Shown here: piece by piece, positions 29,522 to 38,637 of the stretch | Numbering within the stretch: the first letter of the stretch is position 1 | Layout: each line of letters starts with the position of its first letter | Source of the DNA: Lachnospiraceae bacterium | Lineage (GTDB): Bacteria; Bacillota; Clostridia; Lachnospirales; Lachnospiraceae | DNA: 64,000 bases | Assembly: GCA_009911035.1 (NCBI GenBank) | Contig: QXWO01000004.1 | Span: forward strand, 62,001 to 126,000 | Direction of reading: 5' to 3' | Notes under the pieces: model-generated | The model's database searches: none | Seen by the model: only the letters and a program-made list of their open reading frames with translations | Told to the model about the DNA's origin: nothing | Position numbers and translations under genes: made by a program

Positions 29522-30676
29522 TCATTTAAGCAGTGAACCGGAAATAACCATTCTCTGGACTTCGCTGGTTCCTTCGTAGATCTCTGTGATCTTTGCGTCG
29601 CGCATCATGCGTTCCACGTCGTACTCTCTGATGTAGCCGTAGCCGCCGTGAAGCTGTACAGCCTTGGTGGTCACTTCCATTGCAACTTCTGCTGCATATA
29701 ATTTAGCCATAGCTGCTTCTACAGAATATACTTTCTGGGTTGCCTTTGCAACTGCTGCCTTGTAAACAAGAAGCTGTGCTGCCTGTACCTTGGTAGCCAT
29801 GTCTGCAAGCTGGAACTGTGTATTCTGGAATGCCCCGATTGCCCTGCCGAACTGCTTTCTCTCTTTGACATATTCGATTGTTCTCTCTAAAGCGCCCTCT
29901 GCAAGTCCAAGTGCCTGGGATGCAATACCGATACGTCCGCCGTCAAGGGTATGCATAGCGATACCGAAACCTTTGCCTTCCTGTCCAAGGAGATTTTCCT
30001 TCGGAATACGGCAGTCTGTGAAAATTAATTCATAAGTGGATGAACCGCGGATACCCATTTTCTTTTCCTTTGTACCAAAGGTAAAGCCGGGTGTTCCTTT
30101 TTCCACGATAAATGCGGAAATCATTTTTTTGCTTCTGCCCTTTTTGTCTGTAACAACGCCTGTTACAGCAAAAATTACGTATACGTCAGCTTCCTTACCG
30201 TTTGTGATGAAGATTTTGGAGCCGTTCAGCACCCATTCATCTCCCTCCAAAACAGCCTTTGTCTGCTGGCCCTGTGCATCTGTACCTGCGCCAGGCTCTG
30301 TCAGACCGAATGCGCCTAACTTTTCACCTTTTGCAAGGGGTACCAAATATTTCTGTTTCTGTTCTTCTGTACCATATGTCATAATGGGGTCACAGCAAAG
30401 AGAAGTATGTGCGGAAACGATAACGCCTGTTGTACCGCAGACTTTGGAGAGTTCCTCCACGCACATAGCGTATGTAAGAGGGTCGCATCCCTGTCCGCCG
30501 TACTCCTTGGGTACCGGAATTCCAAGGAAACCTGCTTTAGCCATTTTCTCTACTGTTCCTCTGGGGAAAACTTCTGTCTCATCAACTTCCTGCGCCAGAG
30601 GCTTAACTTCTTTTTCTGCAAACTCTCTGAAAAGAGTTCTTGCCATTTCATGTTGTTTTGTTAACATAAAATCCAT
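29522..30676 (-). CDS. bcd: Butyryl-CoA dehydrogenase (short-chain acyl-CoA dehydrogenase)
   Basis: This 384-residue flavoprotein reduces crotonyl-CoA to butyryl-CoA with EtfAB. Conserved regions include [15 protein letters not shown] (acyl-CoA dehydrogenase signature 1), [19 protein letters not shown] and [14 protein letters not shown], which carries the catalytic Glu. Its length is normal for the family. Its place between hbd and etfB makes the butyryl-CoA role much more likely than other acyl-CoA specificities. Confidence 0.96.
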   Translation of the reverse strand: MDFMLTKQHEMARTLFREFAEKEVKPLAQEVDETEVFPRGTVEKMAKAGFLGIPVPKEYGGQGCDPLTYAMCVEELSKVCGTTGVIVSAHTSLCCDPIMTYGTEEQKQKYLVPLAKGEKLGAFGLTEPGAGTDAQGQQTKAVLEGDEWVLNGSKIFITNGKEADVYVIFAVTGVVTDKKGRSKKMISAFIVEKGTPGFTFGTKEKKMGIRGSSTYELIFTDCRIPKENLLGQEGKGFGIAMHTLDGGRIGIASQALGLAEGALERTIEYVKERKQFGRAIGAFQNTQFQLADMATKVQAAQLLVYKAAVAKATQKVYSVEAAMAKLYAAEVAMEVTTKAVQLHGGYGYIREYDVERMMRDAKITEIYEGTSEVQRMVISGSLLK

Positions 30677-30746
30677 GATATTGATTCCTCCATAAAGTGT
30701 TTAAAATATTTGTATAAACAGTTTTCCTTACAGCATTCTGCACTGT

Positions 30747-31586
30747 TTATTTGGAATAGTCATAGAAACCTTTTCCTGTCTTCTTGCCAAGCTTGCCTGC
30801 ACGTACCATCTTTCTAAGAAGGGGATGAGGACGGTATTTGGAATCGCCTGTTTCATTCTGTAATACTTCCATAATAGCAAGTACAACATCCAGTCCTATT
30901 AAATCGCCTAAAGCCAGAGGACCCATGGGGTGGTTTGCGCCAAGCTTCATAGCCTCGTCGATGTCAGCCACGCTTGCTGTACCGTCACCATAAATGCCGA
31001 TTGCTTCATTGATCATGGGTATAAGGATTCTGTTTACAACAAATCCGGGAGCTTCTTTTACCTGTACAGGTGTCTTGCCGATTTCTGTGGAAATCGCTTT
31101 AATCTTTTCTACCATTTCATCCGGTGTGTTTTCACCTGCAATTACTTCTACCAGCTTCATTCTGTCAGCAGGATTGAAGAAATGCATACCAATCATAGGT
31201 CTGTCAAGACCTGCGCCGATTTCTGTGATGGACAGGGAAGATGTGTTGGAAGCGAACATGCATTCAGGTTTAACGATTTCCATTAACTCTTTGAATGTGT
31301 CCTTCTTGATCTTCATGTTCTCGGGAGCAACCTCTACGATCAAATCACAGTCTGTGCAGATATCCTTAAGCCCGCAGGTGATCTTAGCTAAAACTTCATC
31401 AGCCTTTTCCTGTGTGATTTTTTCTTTCTTTACAAGGAAGTTCATATTTTTCTGGATTCTTGCTTTTCCGCCTTCAGCAAACTCCATCTTGATATCGCAG
31501 AGACATACTTCATATCCGTCTGTCATTGCAAATGCCTGTGCGATTCCAGCACCCATGGTACCAGCGCCAATAATACCTACTTTCAT
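30747..31586 (-). CDS. hbd: 3-hydroxybutyryl-CoA dehydrogenase
   Basis: The protein is about 279 residues long. Its N-terminal Rossmann fold ([18 protein letters not shown]) binds NAD(P)H, and the C-terminal helical domain follows [14 protein letters not shown] and [11 protein letters not shown]. It reduces acetoacetyl-CoA to 3-hydroxybutyryl-CoA. The ATG at 31586 follows GGAGG with good spacing, two codons inside the longest frame. It lies between crt and bcd in the operon. Confidence 0.96.
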   Translation of the reverse strand: MKVGIIGAGTMGAGIAQAFAMTDGYEVCLCDIKMEFAEGGKARIQKNMNFLVKKEKITQEKADEVLAKITCGLKDICTDCDLIVEVAPENMKIKKDTFKELMEIVKPECMFASNTSSLSITEIGAGLDRPMIGMHFFNPADRMKLVEVIAGENTPDEMVEKIKAISTEIGKTPVQVKEAPGFVVNRILIPMINEAIGIYGDGTASVADIDEAMKLGANHPMGPLALGDLIGLDVVLAIMEVLQNETGDSKYRPHPLLRKMVRAGKLGKKTGKGFYDYSK

Positions 31587-31706
31587 TCTCAAATCCTCCT
31601 ACATTCATATTGGTTTGTATTTATCACTGTAAGGAATATGCCTGCAAATTTATTTTCTCATTCGGCATTCCTTTAGGCAGTGTTAAACTCTTTTCCGGTT
31701 CATCGC

Positions 31707-32492
31707 CTAGCAGTTCTTGAAAGGCTCTTTTACTTTTTCTTTATTCTTGTCAAGGAAGAATGCCATGCCGTATTTCTGGTCTTCTGTCTCGAAGCAGTCG
31801 CCAAACAGCTTTTCTTCAATTACAATTGCTTCATCCATGGATACGTCAAGCCCATCGTTAATTGCCTTTTTGCAGTTGCGTACTGCGATAGGCGCATTCT
31901 TTGCAATGCCTGCTGCCATCTTCTCTGCTGCGGGCATCAATTCTTCCTGTGTATAAACAGCATTTACAAGACCGATTCTGTATGCTTCGTCAGCCTTAAT
32001 GTTCCTTGCTGTGTAAATCATCTGTTTTGCCATGCCTGCCCCAACCAGACGTGCTAGTCTCTGGGTCCCGCCAAAACCGGGCGTAATGCCAAGTCCTACT
32101 TCCGGCTGTCCGAATACTGCATTGTCAGAACAGATCCTGATATCGCAGCTCATGGAAATCTCACATCCGCCGCCTAATGCAAAGCCGTTGATTGCCGCAA
32201 TGACAGGGATAGGGAATGTTTCCAGTTTGCGGAATACATCGTTGCCTTTCTTTCCGAAAGCTTCACCTTCTGCCTTTGTAAGGGTACTCATCTCACCAAT
32301 GTCTGCACCTGCTACAAATGATTTCTGTCCTGCTCCTGTTAAAATCAGGCATCTTACTTCATCAAGATTTACTGCGTCAAGCGTCTGGTCCAGTTCTTCC
32401 AGTACCGTTGAGTTCAAAGCGTTCAGGGCCTTTTCACGGCTGATGGTGATAATGCCATAGGCGCCTTTTTGTTCATATACGATAAATTCCAT
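31707..32492 (-). CDS. crt: 3-hydroxybutyryl-CoA dehydratase (crotonase)
   Basis: This 261-residue enoyl-CoA hydratase family enzyme has its oxyanion hole in FVAGADIGEM and in FALGGGCEISMSCD, and its catalytic acidic residues in GQPEVGLGITPGFGGTQRL. It dehydrates 3-hydroxybutyryl-CoA to crotonyl-CoA. A GGAG site precedes the ATG. The 114-base gap to hbd contains no terminator. Confidence 0.96.
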   Translation of the reverse strand: MEFIVYEQKGAYGIITISREKALNALNSTVLEELDQTLDAVNLDEVRCLILTGAGQKSFVAGADIGEMSTLTKAEGEAFGKKGNDVFRKLETFPIPVIAAINGFALGGGCEISMSCDIRICSDNAVFGQPEVGLGITPGFGGTQRLARLVGAGMAKQMIYTARNIKADEAYRIGLVNAVYTQEELMPAAEKMAAGIAKNAPIAVRNCKKAINDGLDVSMDEAIVIEEKLFGDCFETEDQKYGMAFFLDKNKEKVKEPFKNC

Positions 32493-32632
32493 TTTGCAGC
32501 TCCTTTTCTCTTATACAGTTTTCTTATTTTCCCACTATACACACCAAATGACCGTTCGCAGTGCGCACGGTCTTATTAGCTGTAAATGCAGCCCCGGGGC
32601 GGCAGCTTCCGCCCCCGAAGCCTTCTTTGCTT

Positions 32633-33817
32633 TTAGTCTTCAATTTTAACCACGGTAGCACATCCCATTCCACCACCGATACACAGGGTCGCAAGACCTG
32701 TCTTAGCGCCTTTTGCCTGCATTTCATGAAGCAGTGTAACGAGGATACGGCATCCCGAAGCACCTACGGGGTGCCCAAGTGCAATTGCGCCGCCGTTAGG
32801 ATTGAGCTGTTTGTCAACATCAATACCCAGATCTTTGCCTACTGCAACAGACTGTGCTGCAAAAGCTTCGTTTGCTTCGATAATTTCAAAGTCTTCGATC
32901 TTCATGCCTGTCTTAGCCATGACCTTTTTGGTAGCTGCCACAGGACCGATACCCATAACTTCAGGTCTTACGCCGGCTAATGCGCCAGCTACGAAAGTAG
33001 CCATAGGTTTAACGCCAAGTTCTTTTGCCTTTTCTTCGCTCATAACAACGATAGCTGCAGCACCATCGTTGATGCCGGAAGCATTTCCTGCTGTAACAAA
33101 TCCGCCGGGGTTAATAGGACGGAGTTTTGCAAGTCCTTCTATGGTCGAGCCTGCACGGGGACCTTCATCCACTTTGAATTCAACCATCTCTTTTTTCTTC
33201 TTAACCATAACGGGTACGATTTCAGCGTCAAAAGCGCCTGCCTTCTGGGCTGCTTCTGTCTTCTGCTGGCTCTTTAATGCGAACTCGTCCAGTTCTTCCC
33301 TTGTAAGTCCCCATTCTTCGCAGATATTGTCTGCTGTCTTAATCATATGGTAGTCGTTGAATGCATCCCAGAGAGCATCCTTGATCATGGTATCAACCAG
33401 GGTACCATTATTCATTCTATATCCGAAACGAGCCTGAGGAACTGCATAAGGAGCCATGGACATATTTTCCATACCGCCTGCAACAACAATGTCTGCATCG
33501 CCTGCCATAATCATCTGCGCTGCCTGGTTCACACAGTTAAGACCAGAACCGCATACCACATTCATGGTAACAGCAGGTACTTCAATCGGAAGGCCGGCCT
33601 TGATGGAAGCCTGACGGGCTACGTTCTGCCCCTGTCCTGCCTGGATAACACAACCCATATAAACCTGATCTACAGCTTCAGGCGCTACGCCTGCCCTGTT
33701 TAAAGCCTCTTTAATTACAATTGCTCCAAGCTCTGCAGCGGGTACTGTGCTTAAAGAACCGCCCATAGTGCCGATAGCAGTACGGCATGCGCCGGCTAAA
33801 ACTACTTTCTTTGCCAT
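32633..33817 (-). CDS. thl: Acetyl-CoA C-acetyltransferase (thiolase)
   Basis: This thiolase of about 394 residues condenses two acetyl-CoA to acetoacetyl-CoA, the entry step of butyrate formation. The acyl-carrying Cys is in [14 protein letters not shown], with the catalytic His in GHPVGASG and the proton-transfer Cys in CIGGGMGCA. The ATG at 33817 has a GGAGGAAAG site; upstream codons in frame are not supported. It is the first gene of the operon, behind a consensus promoter at 33900-33928. Confidence 0.97.
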   Translation of the reverse strand: MAKKVVLAGACRTAIGTMGGSLSTVPAAELGAIVIKEALNRAGVAPEAVDQVYMGCVIQAGQGQNVARQASIKAGLPIEVPAVTMNVVCGSGLNCVNQAAQMIMAGDADIVVAGGMENMSMAPYAVPQARFGYRMNNGTLVDTMIKDALWDAFNDYHMIKTADNICEEWGLTREELDEFALKSQQKTEAAQKAGAFDAEIVPVMVKKKKEMVEFKVDEGPRAGSTIEGLAKLRPINPGGFVTAGNASGINDGAAAIVVMSEEKAKELGVKPMATFVAGALAGVRPEVMGIGPVAATKKVMAKTGMKIEDFEIIEANEAFAAQSVAVGKDLGIDVDKQLNPNGGAIALGHPVGASGCRILVTLLHEMQAKGAKTGLATLCIGGGMGCATVVKIED

Positions 33818-33868
33818 TATCTCTTTCCTCCGTTTACTAGAAAACTTATGATTTTGTCCTCGCAATGA

Positions 33869-33885
33869 TTGTTAATTTTTTGTCA
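33869..33885 (-). promoter_or_regulatory. Candidate Rex-type operator (one good half site)
   Basis: The plus strand shows TTGTTAA, four T and then TTGTCA, just downstream of the thl -10. The first half equals the Rex consensus half TTGTTAA; the second half fits poorly. In clostridia Rex represses the same genes at high NAD+/NADH, so a site here is plausible but weak. Confidence 0.3.
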
Positions 33886-33899
33886 TTGCCAACGCATTT

Positions 33900-33928
33900 A
33901 TTATACCATAGAGCACCTGTTTTTGCAA
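33900..33928 (-). promoter_or_regulatory. Promoter of the butyryl-CoA operon
   Basis: On the minus strand TTGCAA (33923-33928) and TATAAT (33900-33905) are separated by 17 bases. The leader of about 75 bases contains GCAATGA/TCATTGC, which can form a small hairpin before the thl ribosome site. Confidence 0.8.
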
Positions 33929-33994
33929 TGATATTCCTTTTTGTAATTATGAAAAAAGAATAAAAAAATTGAACAGGCCGGACTGTCTGCTGCA

Positions 33995-34861
33995 TCAGTA
34001 AAAGATTTGTGCAATCGGCGATGTTTCATCTATGATCAGCGTCTTGTTGGCGCCTGTCATAGCCTTTTTGGCTGCGTCCAGTGACCGCAAAAACAAGTAA
34101 AATTCTGCTTTTTCCGGATCATTATAGGTTTCGCTCAATATCCGCATATATTCCGCCTCTCCTTTGGCAATAATCTCTGCCGCCTGGGCGTCTGCCTGGG
34201 ACTGCATGACTATAATCTCCGCATTTGTGTTGTTGGATATTTCCTTTGCCTCCTCCTGTCCTTCTGCCTGATAGGTAGCCGCAATATTGTTCCTCTCAGA
34301 AATCATGCGCTCATAAACCGCATTTTTGTTTTCATCAGGCAGATCCAGTGATTTCGTCTCCACTGCCAGCAGTTCGATTCCATACTGGCTTAGGGTATCG
34401 CCAATGTTATCCATGACTGCTCTGGTCAATGCCCCATCACGTCCGCTGATGACTTCCTCCTGGCTTAAACTGCTGATGACGTTTTTCAGACTGTTATACA
34501 CTATGGTGTCGATCCGGAACTCTGCATTGCTTTTCTGGGCGCTAAGGGTCTGGGTGTATTTGTAAGGATCTGCTATCTGCCAAAGTACAAAGCAGTCTGC
34601 GATCATGGATTTTTTATCCTTGGTCATGACATCGCTGACCGCCAGGTCGTAGATGAGCACTTCCTTCTGGATCTTTTCTTCCGTCTGGATAAAAGGGATT
34701 TTCACGCTTAGGCCCGGCGTCTCCCGGATGCTTTCAATCTTTCCAAACTGCTTGATAATCGTATATTCATCAGGATAAGTAACTACCATTCCAGCATTCA
34801 CCAGCATCAAAACCGCCAGCAGAATAAAAGCAGAGATAATAAAACTGAATTTTTTCTTCAT
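33995..34861 (-). CDS. hflC: HflC-like SPFH-domain membrane protein
   Basis: This 288-residue protein has an N-terminal membrane anchor (about 5-24) followed by an SPFH/band-7 domain (EYTIIKQFGKIESI, then IPFIQTEEKIQKEV) and a helical region rich in Ala and Glu (ERNNIAATYQAEGQEEAKEI). It pairs with HflK, encoded 95 bases upstream. In other bacteria HflKC forms a membrane cage around the FtsH protease and tunes it. No ftsH gene is in this window. Confidence 0.88.
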   Translation of the reverse strand: MKKKFSFIISAFILLAVLMLVNAGMVVTYPDEYTIIKQFGKIESIRETPGLSVKIPFIQTEEKIQKEVLIYDLAVSDVMTKDKKSMIADCFVLWQIADPYKYTQTLSAQKSNAEFRIDTIVYNSLKNVISSLSQEEVISGRDGALTRAVMDNIGDTLSQYGIELLAVETKSLDLPDENKNAVYERMISERNNIAATYQAEGQEEAKEISNNTNAEIIVMQSQADAQAAEIIAKGEAEYMRILSETYNDPEKAEFYLFLRSLDAAKKAMTGANKTLIIDETSPIAQIFY

Positions 34862-34956
34862 ATTATTTTTCCTTTCTTAAAACTATATTTTTCTATTTCC
34901 TATTTTGTTATTTCCATCAGCGTCGATACTGTCCGGGTGTTGCAAGGGCAGTACCG

Positions 34957-35997
34957 CTACCTGCGTGATTCCGTATTGCTTTCTTCCGTGCCGTCACCCC
35001 TGCTTTTGTCTGCGTCTTCCGCTGACCAGGCGCCTGTGAAGGATTCCAGAGGAAACATGGTCTGGGTAGTGCCGTCACTCTTTTCAATGATCACTTTCAT
35101 ATCAGGAAGAATTTCTTCCATAGTCTCATAAAACATTCTCTGCTTTGTGATCAGCGGATATTTCTGGTATTCGGCATACAGTTCGTTTAACCTTGCTGTC
35201 TGCCCTTTCGCCTCATTGACTCTCTCCTCCGCCTGGGCCTTTGCAGTTTTTACTGTTTCATCCGCCGCTGCCCTTGCTGCGGGTATGTCCTCATTCCTTT
35301 TCTGGTTGGCCTTATTGATGGATGTTTCTTTGCCCTGTTTTGCATTTTCTACGTTTTTAAAAGCGTTAATGACTTCCTGGGTGGGCGGCTCGGCATCCTG
35401 TATGGTAATGTTCACCAACTGGATCCCAATATCCTCCTCGTCCAAACGGGAAACAATTTTCTCCTTGATGGAGGCCTGGATTTCATTTTTTCCGGTAGTA
35501 ATTACGCTGTCCACATCATACAGTCCAATGGTATCACGTATATAACTCTGCGTCAGATTTTTCAGGATAAAAACAGGGTTTTCCGATGCGTAAAGATATT
35601 TAACGGGGTCCGTCACCCTGTATTCCACATAAAAGTCCACATTCACAAAATTATAGTCCCGGGTAATCATAAAGGATTCCTTGTCCACCGACTCTCCCGA
35701 TTCGGAATTGTAGCCGATGGGAAAGCCATTGATGGTCTTAGGCACCTTGGAGAACCTCTGTATATAAGGTAACTTTACATGTATCCCAGATTCTTCCACA
35801 ACTGCCGGCACGCCGAAAGTCGTCACCACCGCATATTCATTCTCTTTCAGGGAGTAAATACTTCCTGCAAGCACATAGGCCGCTGCCACCAGAATGATAA
35901 AGATTCCTGCGGCTTTTCCCAATTTTGATCCGGCTTTCTTTACCTTATTTTCCGGCTGCTGCTGTTCATATACATTTTGCTTTTTCTTTCCAAACAT
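34957..35997 (-). CDS. hflK: HflK-like SPFH-domain membrane protein
   Basis: This 346-residue protein has a Gln-rich cytoplasmic start (MFGKKKQNVYEQQQPENK), a membrane helix at about 28-46, an SPFH domain (EYAVVTTFGVPAVVEESG; VDFYVEYRVTDPVKYL) and a coiled-coil (NEDIPAARAAADETVKTAKA). Its tail is Ser/Glu/Arg rich. It is the first gene of an hflK-hflC unit. A yybP-ykoY riboswitch with terminator lies 140-280 bases upstream in the same orientation, implying manganese-dependent expression. Confidence 0.88.
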   Translation of the reverse strand: MFGKKKQNVYEQQQPENKVKKAGSKLGKAAGIFIILVAAAYVLAGSIYSLKENEYAVVTTFGVPAVVEESGIHVKLPYIQRFSKVPKTINGFPIGYNSESGESVDKESFMITRDYNFVNVDFYVEYRVTDPVKYLYASENPVFILKNLTQSYIRDTIGLYDVDSVITTGKNEIQASIKEKIVSRLDEEDIGIQLVNITIQDAEPPTQEVINAFKNVENAKQGKETSINKANQKRNEDIPAARAAADETVKTAKAQAEERVNEAKGQTARLNELYAEYQKYPLITKQRMFYETMEEILPDMKVIIEKSDGTTQTMFPLESFTGAWSAEDADKSRGDGTEESNTESRR

Positions 35998-36136
35998 ACT
36001 CTTTCCTCCTAATTTCAGTTCCGCTTCCCCCTCCCTGGCTCCTTTTCAGCCAGTATTCCCTCCGGGCACATGGACGGGAGACGCTGTTTTCAGTTCCGCT
36101 TCCGCTGTGTTTCGCTTCCTTGAAGATTTTTATATC

Positions 36137-36180
36137 AAAAAAGACCCTTACCACAGCGGTCACGCTGCGATAAAAGTCTT
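36137..36180 (-). terminator. Riboswitch expression-platform terminator
   Basis: On the minus strand AGACTTTTATCGCAGCG pairs, with a few mismatches, with CGCTGTGGTAAGGGTCT and is followed by TTTTTT. Its 5' arm contains the 3' strand of the aptamer P1 stem (CTTTTATC), so terminator and ligand-bound aptamer are mutually exclusive. That predicts an ON switch. Confidence 0.8.
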
Positions 36181-36278
36181 GCTACAGTTCAAACTGATTC
36201 GGGTCGGATGCTTCCATCGTCTTGACGGCTCAAATCTATCACAGGCTTTGCCTAAGATATCAGCTACTCCCTTTTATC
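36169..36278 (-). ncRNA. yybP-ykoY (manganese) riboswitch aptamer
   Basis: The minus strand shows the family landmarks in order: P1 strand GATAAAAG, then GGGAGTAGCTG, the second conserved loop GCCGTCAAGACGATGG, a third helix, and TAGCAAGACTTTTATC closing P1. This order and wording match the class as I know it (GGGGAGTAG, CGTCA, AGCAAGAC). The class binds Mn2+. It lies between a consensus promoter and hflK, with an overlapping terminator. Confidence 0.88.
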
Positions 36279-36288
36279 TGTTGAAATT

Positions 36289-36317
36289 ATAATAGCATAT
36301 TGTTAATTATTTGTCAA
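36289..36317 (-). promoter_or_regulatory. Promoter of the riboswitch-hflK-hflC transcript
   Basis: On the minus strand TTGACA (36312-36317) and TATTAT (36289-36294) are 17 bases apart, about 10 bases ahead of the aptamer. Confidence 0.85.
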
Positions 36318-36366
36318 GAAATTTATACAATTCCTTTGCAGTTCTTGTTCACTTTCACGTTACTGT

Positions 36367-37440
36367 TCATTCTGTGTGCAGGCCGGACTCTTTTTTATAT
36401 GCCTCCGCCGCAGGGTCCTTCATCTGAAAGCTGCGGAACCATTCTTTCGTCTCCACATTCTTCTCTGTAAGCGACCTGTTTTTATACAAAAACCGGGTCA
36501 GTGCGTAGCAGTCTATCCAAATCTCATTGCTTCCTTCTTTCTGGGATTCGTCAAAAATAAGCTGCAGTCCCCAGTGAAGATGAACCGTTTCAATATTATT
36601 GGTATTTTCCCTGGTGCTGTACCCGGTATGCCCCATATAGCCGATTACGTCCCCTGCAGTGACGACACTTCCCTCTTTCAAGTCAAGGGCATAGGGAAAA
36701 TTCTGGCGCAGATGAGCATAATAATAGTACCTTTTACCGTCAAAGCTTCTGATACCGATGCGCCAGCCCCCATACTGATTCCAGCCAAGGGCTTCCACAT
36801 AGCCGGACTCTATCGCAATAATGGGTGTTCCTATCTGCCCCATCATATCATGTCCAAGGTGCTGTCTTTTATAACCATAGCTCCGGGAAGAACCGAAATC
36901 ATCATAATCGCTATACTCAAAACCTTTGGCAATAGGGGAAAAGGCTTTCAGACCATAAACCTTCTTCCAGCTTTTCCCGCCCTTGTCATCTTCCTTCTCT
37001 ATCTCATATTCTCCCACCATACCGCCCAGAACCGCTTCATAGGCTTCGTAGTAATATTCATAATAATCCATGTCCTTTGTCAGTTCTTCCATGGTAGTTT
37101 CCCCGGCGGAAAGCTCCGATGCCAGCTTTTCAATCCGTGAAACGCTGCCTTTCTCAAAAGAACCGCCGCTTTTGGCTCCGGCATAGGCGAGAAGCTCGAT
37201 CCAGTTAAGATGTACCGGGCTGTCATAGCTTGCCACATCCAGATTATAGGCCGTATTTAAAGCTTCGTATGTTATGTTGAAATCCACCCATTTAATATAG
37301 TCCCCGTTTGTACCGGAGGCCACCTCTATTGCCGCCGTCCCGTCTCCCCCCTTTTGGGACTGGCAGCTTTTCAGCAGACAGACCATGACCAGAAGGGCGC
37401 CGAGCACCAGAATGGAAATCATATAACATATATTTTTCAT
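36367..37440 (-). CDS. M23-family peptidase (LytM domain), membrane anchored
   Basis: This 357-residue protein has an N-terminal hydrophobic segment (about 5-25, then SCQSQ, a possible but non-classical lipobox). A helical domain of unknown type (about 60-160) precedes a LytM/M23 domain with zinc ligands in RQHLGHDMM and VHLHWGLQLI. It probably cuts peptide cross-bridges in the wall or acts during wall remodelling or sporulation. It is the third gene behind two membrane glycosyltransferase genes on the same strand. Confidence 0.88.
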   Translation of the reverse strand: MKNICYMISILVLGALLVMVCLLKSCQSQKGGDGTAAIEVASGTNGDYIKWVDFNITYEALNTAYNLDVASYDSPVHLNWIELLAYAGAKSGGSFEKGSVSRIEKLASELSAGETTMEELTKDMDYYEYYYEAYEAVLGGMVGEYEIEKEDDKGGKSWKKVYGLKAFSPIAKGFEYSDYDDFGSSRSYGYKRQHLGHDMMGQIGTPIIAIESGYVEALGWNQYGGWRIGIRSFDGKRYYYYAHLRQNFPYALDLKEGSVVTAGDVIGYMGHTGYSTRENTNNIETVHLHWGLQLIFDESQKEGSNEIWIDCYALTRFLYKNRSLTEKNVETKEWFRSFQMKDPAAEAYKKESGLHTE

Positions 37441-37524
37441 AAAGATATACCTGCCAGAAAACCGGGTTAAAAAATCATATGAAAAAGCAGGCCGAAATAT
37501 TCATGGCAGTACCAAAACATCAAT

Positions 37525-38625
37525 TCACTCCTCCGGCGGTTTATAGACAAACTCCCTCTGGATCACAAAGCTTAAAAAGAACAGCACCACATCCACAGGA
37601 ATCTTCACCAGCACCTCCGTGCCTCCAAACATTGGATAAAGTTTTCCCACCAGAAGGGCACTTAGAGACATCTGCACTGCCGCCAGCAAAACATAGCGGG
37701 GCAGGGTGAATTTCACCGGGCTCTCACTCTGGAACACCACTTTCAGATTCAGCAGATAATTATATAAGGCAGACAAAATCCTTGCAAACACTGTAGCTGC
37801 CATCACATAAGTGATTCTCCCCCACTGCATGTCCTTAAGCAGAAAACAGAACAGGGAAAACAGCGCCAGATCCACCACGCTGGAGGACAGAGAAGAAAAA
37901 AGAAACTTTCCAAATATCATATAAATTTTAACGGAATCCCTGATTGGTTTAAAATGGCTGGTCTTATTTTCCTCTATATAAATGGTGCGGATCGGTACCT
38001 CCACAATGGGTATCTTCCTTCTTTTCGTCTCTAAAAGCATGTTTGTCTCAAACTCAAACCGCTCCCCCTTCACCTTAAGAAGCTGTTCCAAAAAGGAAAC
38101 CGGGATCCCCCGCAGTCCCGTCTGGGTGTCGGAAACGGTAATGCCCGTCAGATATTTCATCACCACCCTGGTGCATTTGTTCCCAAACTCTGACCGTACA
38201 GGCACCTCCTCCCCTTCAAAACAGCGGCACCCCAAGACAAGGGCATCAGGGTGCATAAACATGGCATCCACACAGGATAAAATACATGCCGGCGAATGCT
38301 GTCCGTCGGAGTCCGCCGTTATTACCCCCGGCATACCGGGAAATTCCCCCAGACAATAGTTAAAAGCCGTCTTTAAAGCCCGCCCTTTTCCCTGATTCAC
38401 TGCGTGATGCAGTACCCGGCATCCATAAGTCTCACGGGCCTCAGTAAAAAAATGTGCATATGTGGCGCCGCTCCCGTCATCCACCAGCACAATATTTTTA
38501 AATCCGGCAGTTTTCAGCTCCCTTAATAGCCCCGGCAGTTTTTCATCCGGCTCATAGGACGGAATCACCACCGGAACCTCCCATCTGATTTCCTTTTGCT
38601 CCATATCAACAACCATACCTTTCAT
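37525..38625 (-). CDS. Glycosyltransferase family 2 fused to a GtrA domain
   Basis: The 366-residue protein has two parts. Residues 15-240 form a GT2 domain with VVIPSYEPDEKLPGLL, the DxD-type ADSDGQHSPA and GLRGIPVSFLE. Residues 245-360 form a four-helix GtrA-like membrane domain. Such fusions make polyprenyl-phosphate sugars and may flip them across the membrane. The start is 12 bases after the upstream membrane gene's stop, so the two are coupled. It likely supplies the lipid-linked sugar used by the neighbouring GT-C-like protein. Confidence 0.88.
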   Translation of the reverse strand: MKGMVVDMEQKEIRWEVPVVIPSYEPDEKLPGLLRELKTAGFKNIVLVDDGSGATYAHFFTEARETYGCRVLHHAVNQGKGRALKTAFNYCLGEFPGMPGVITADSDGQHSPACILSCVDAMFMHPDALVLGCRCFEGEEVPVRSEFGNKCTRVVMKYLTGITVSDTQTGLRGIPVSFLEQLLKVKGERFEFETNMLLETKRRKIPIVEVPIRTIYIEENKTSHFKPIRDSVKIYMIFGKFLFSSLSSSVVDLALFSLFCFLLKDMQWGRITYVMAATVFARILSALYNYLLNLKVVFQSESPVKFTLPRYVLLAAVQMSLSALLVGKLYPMFGGTEVLVKIPVDVVLFFLSFVIQREFVYKPPEE

Positions 38626-38637
38626 GAACTGCCGTTC

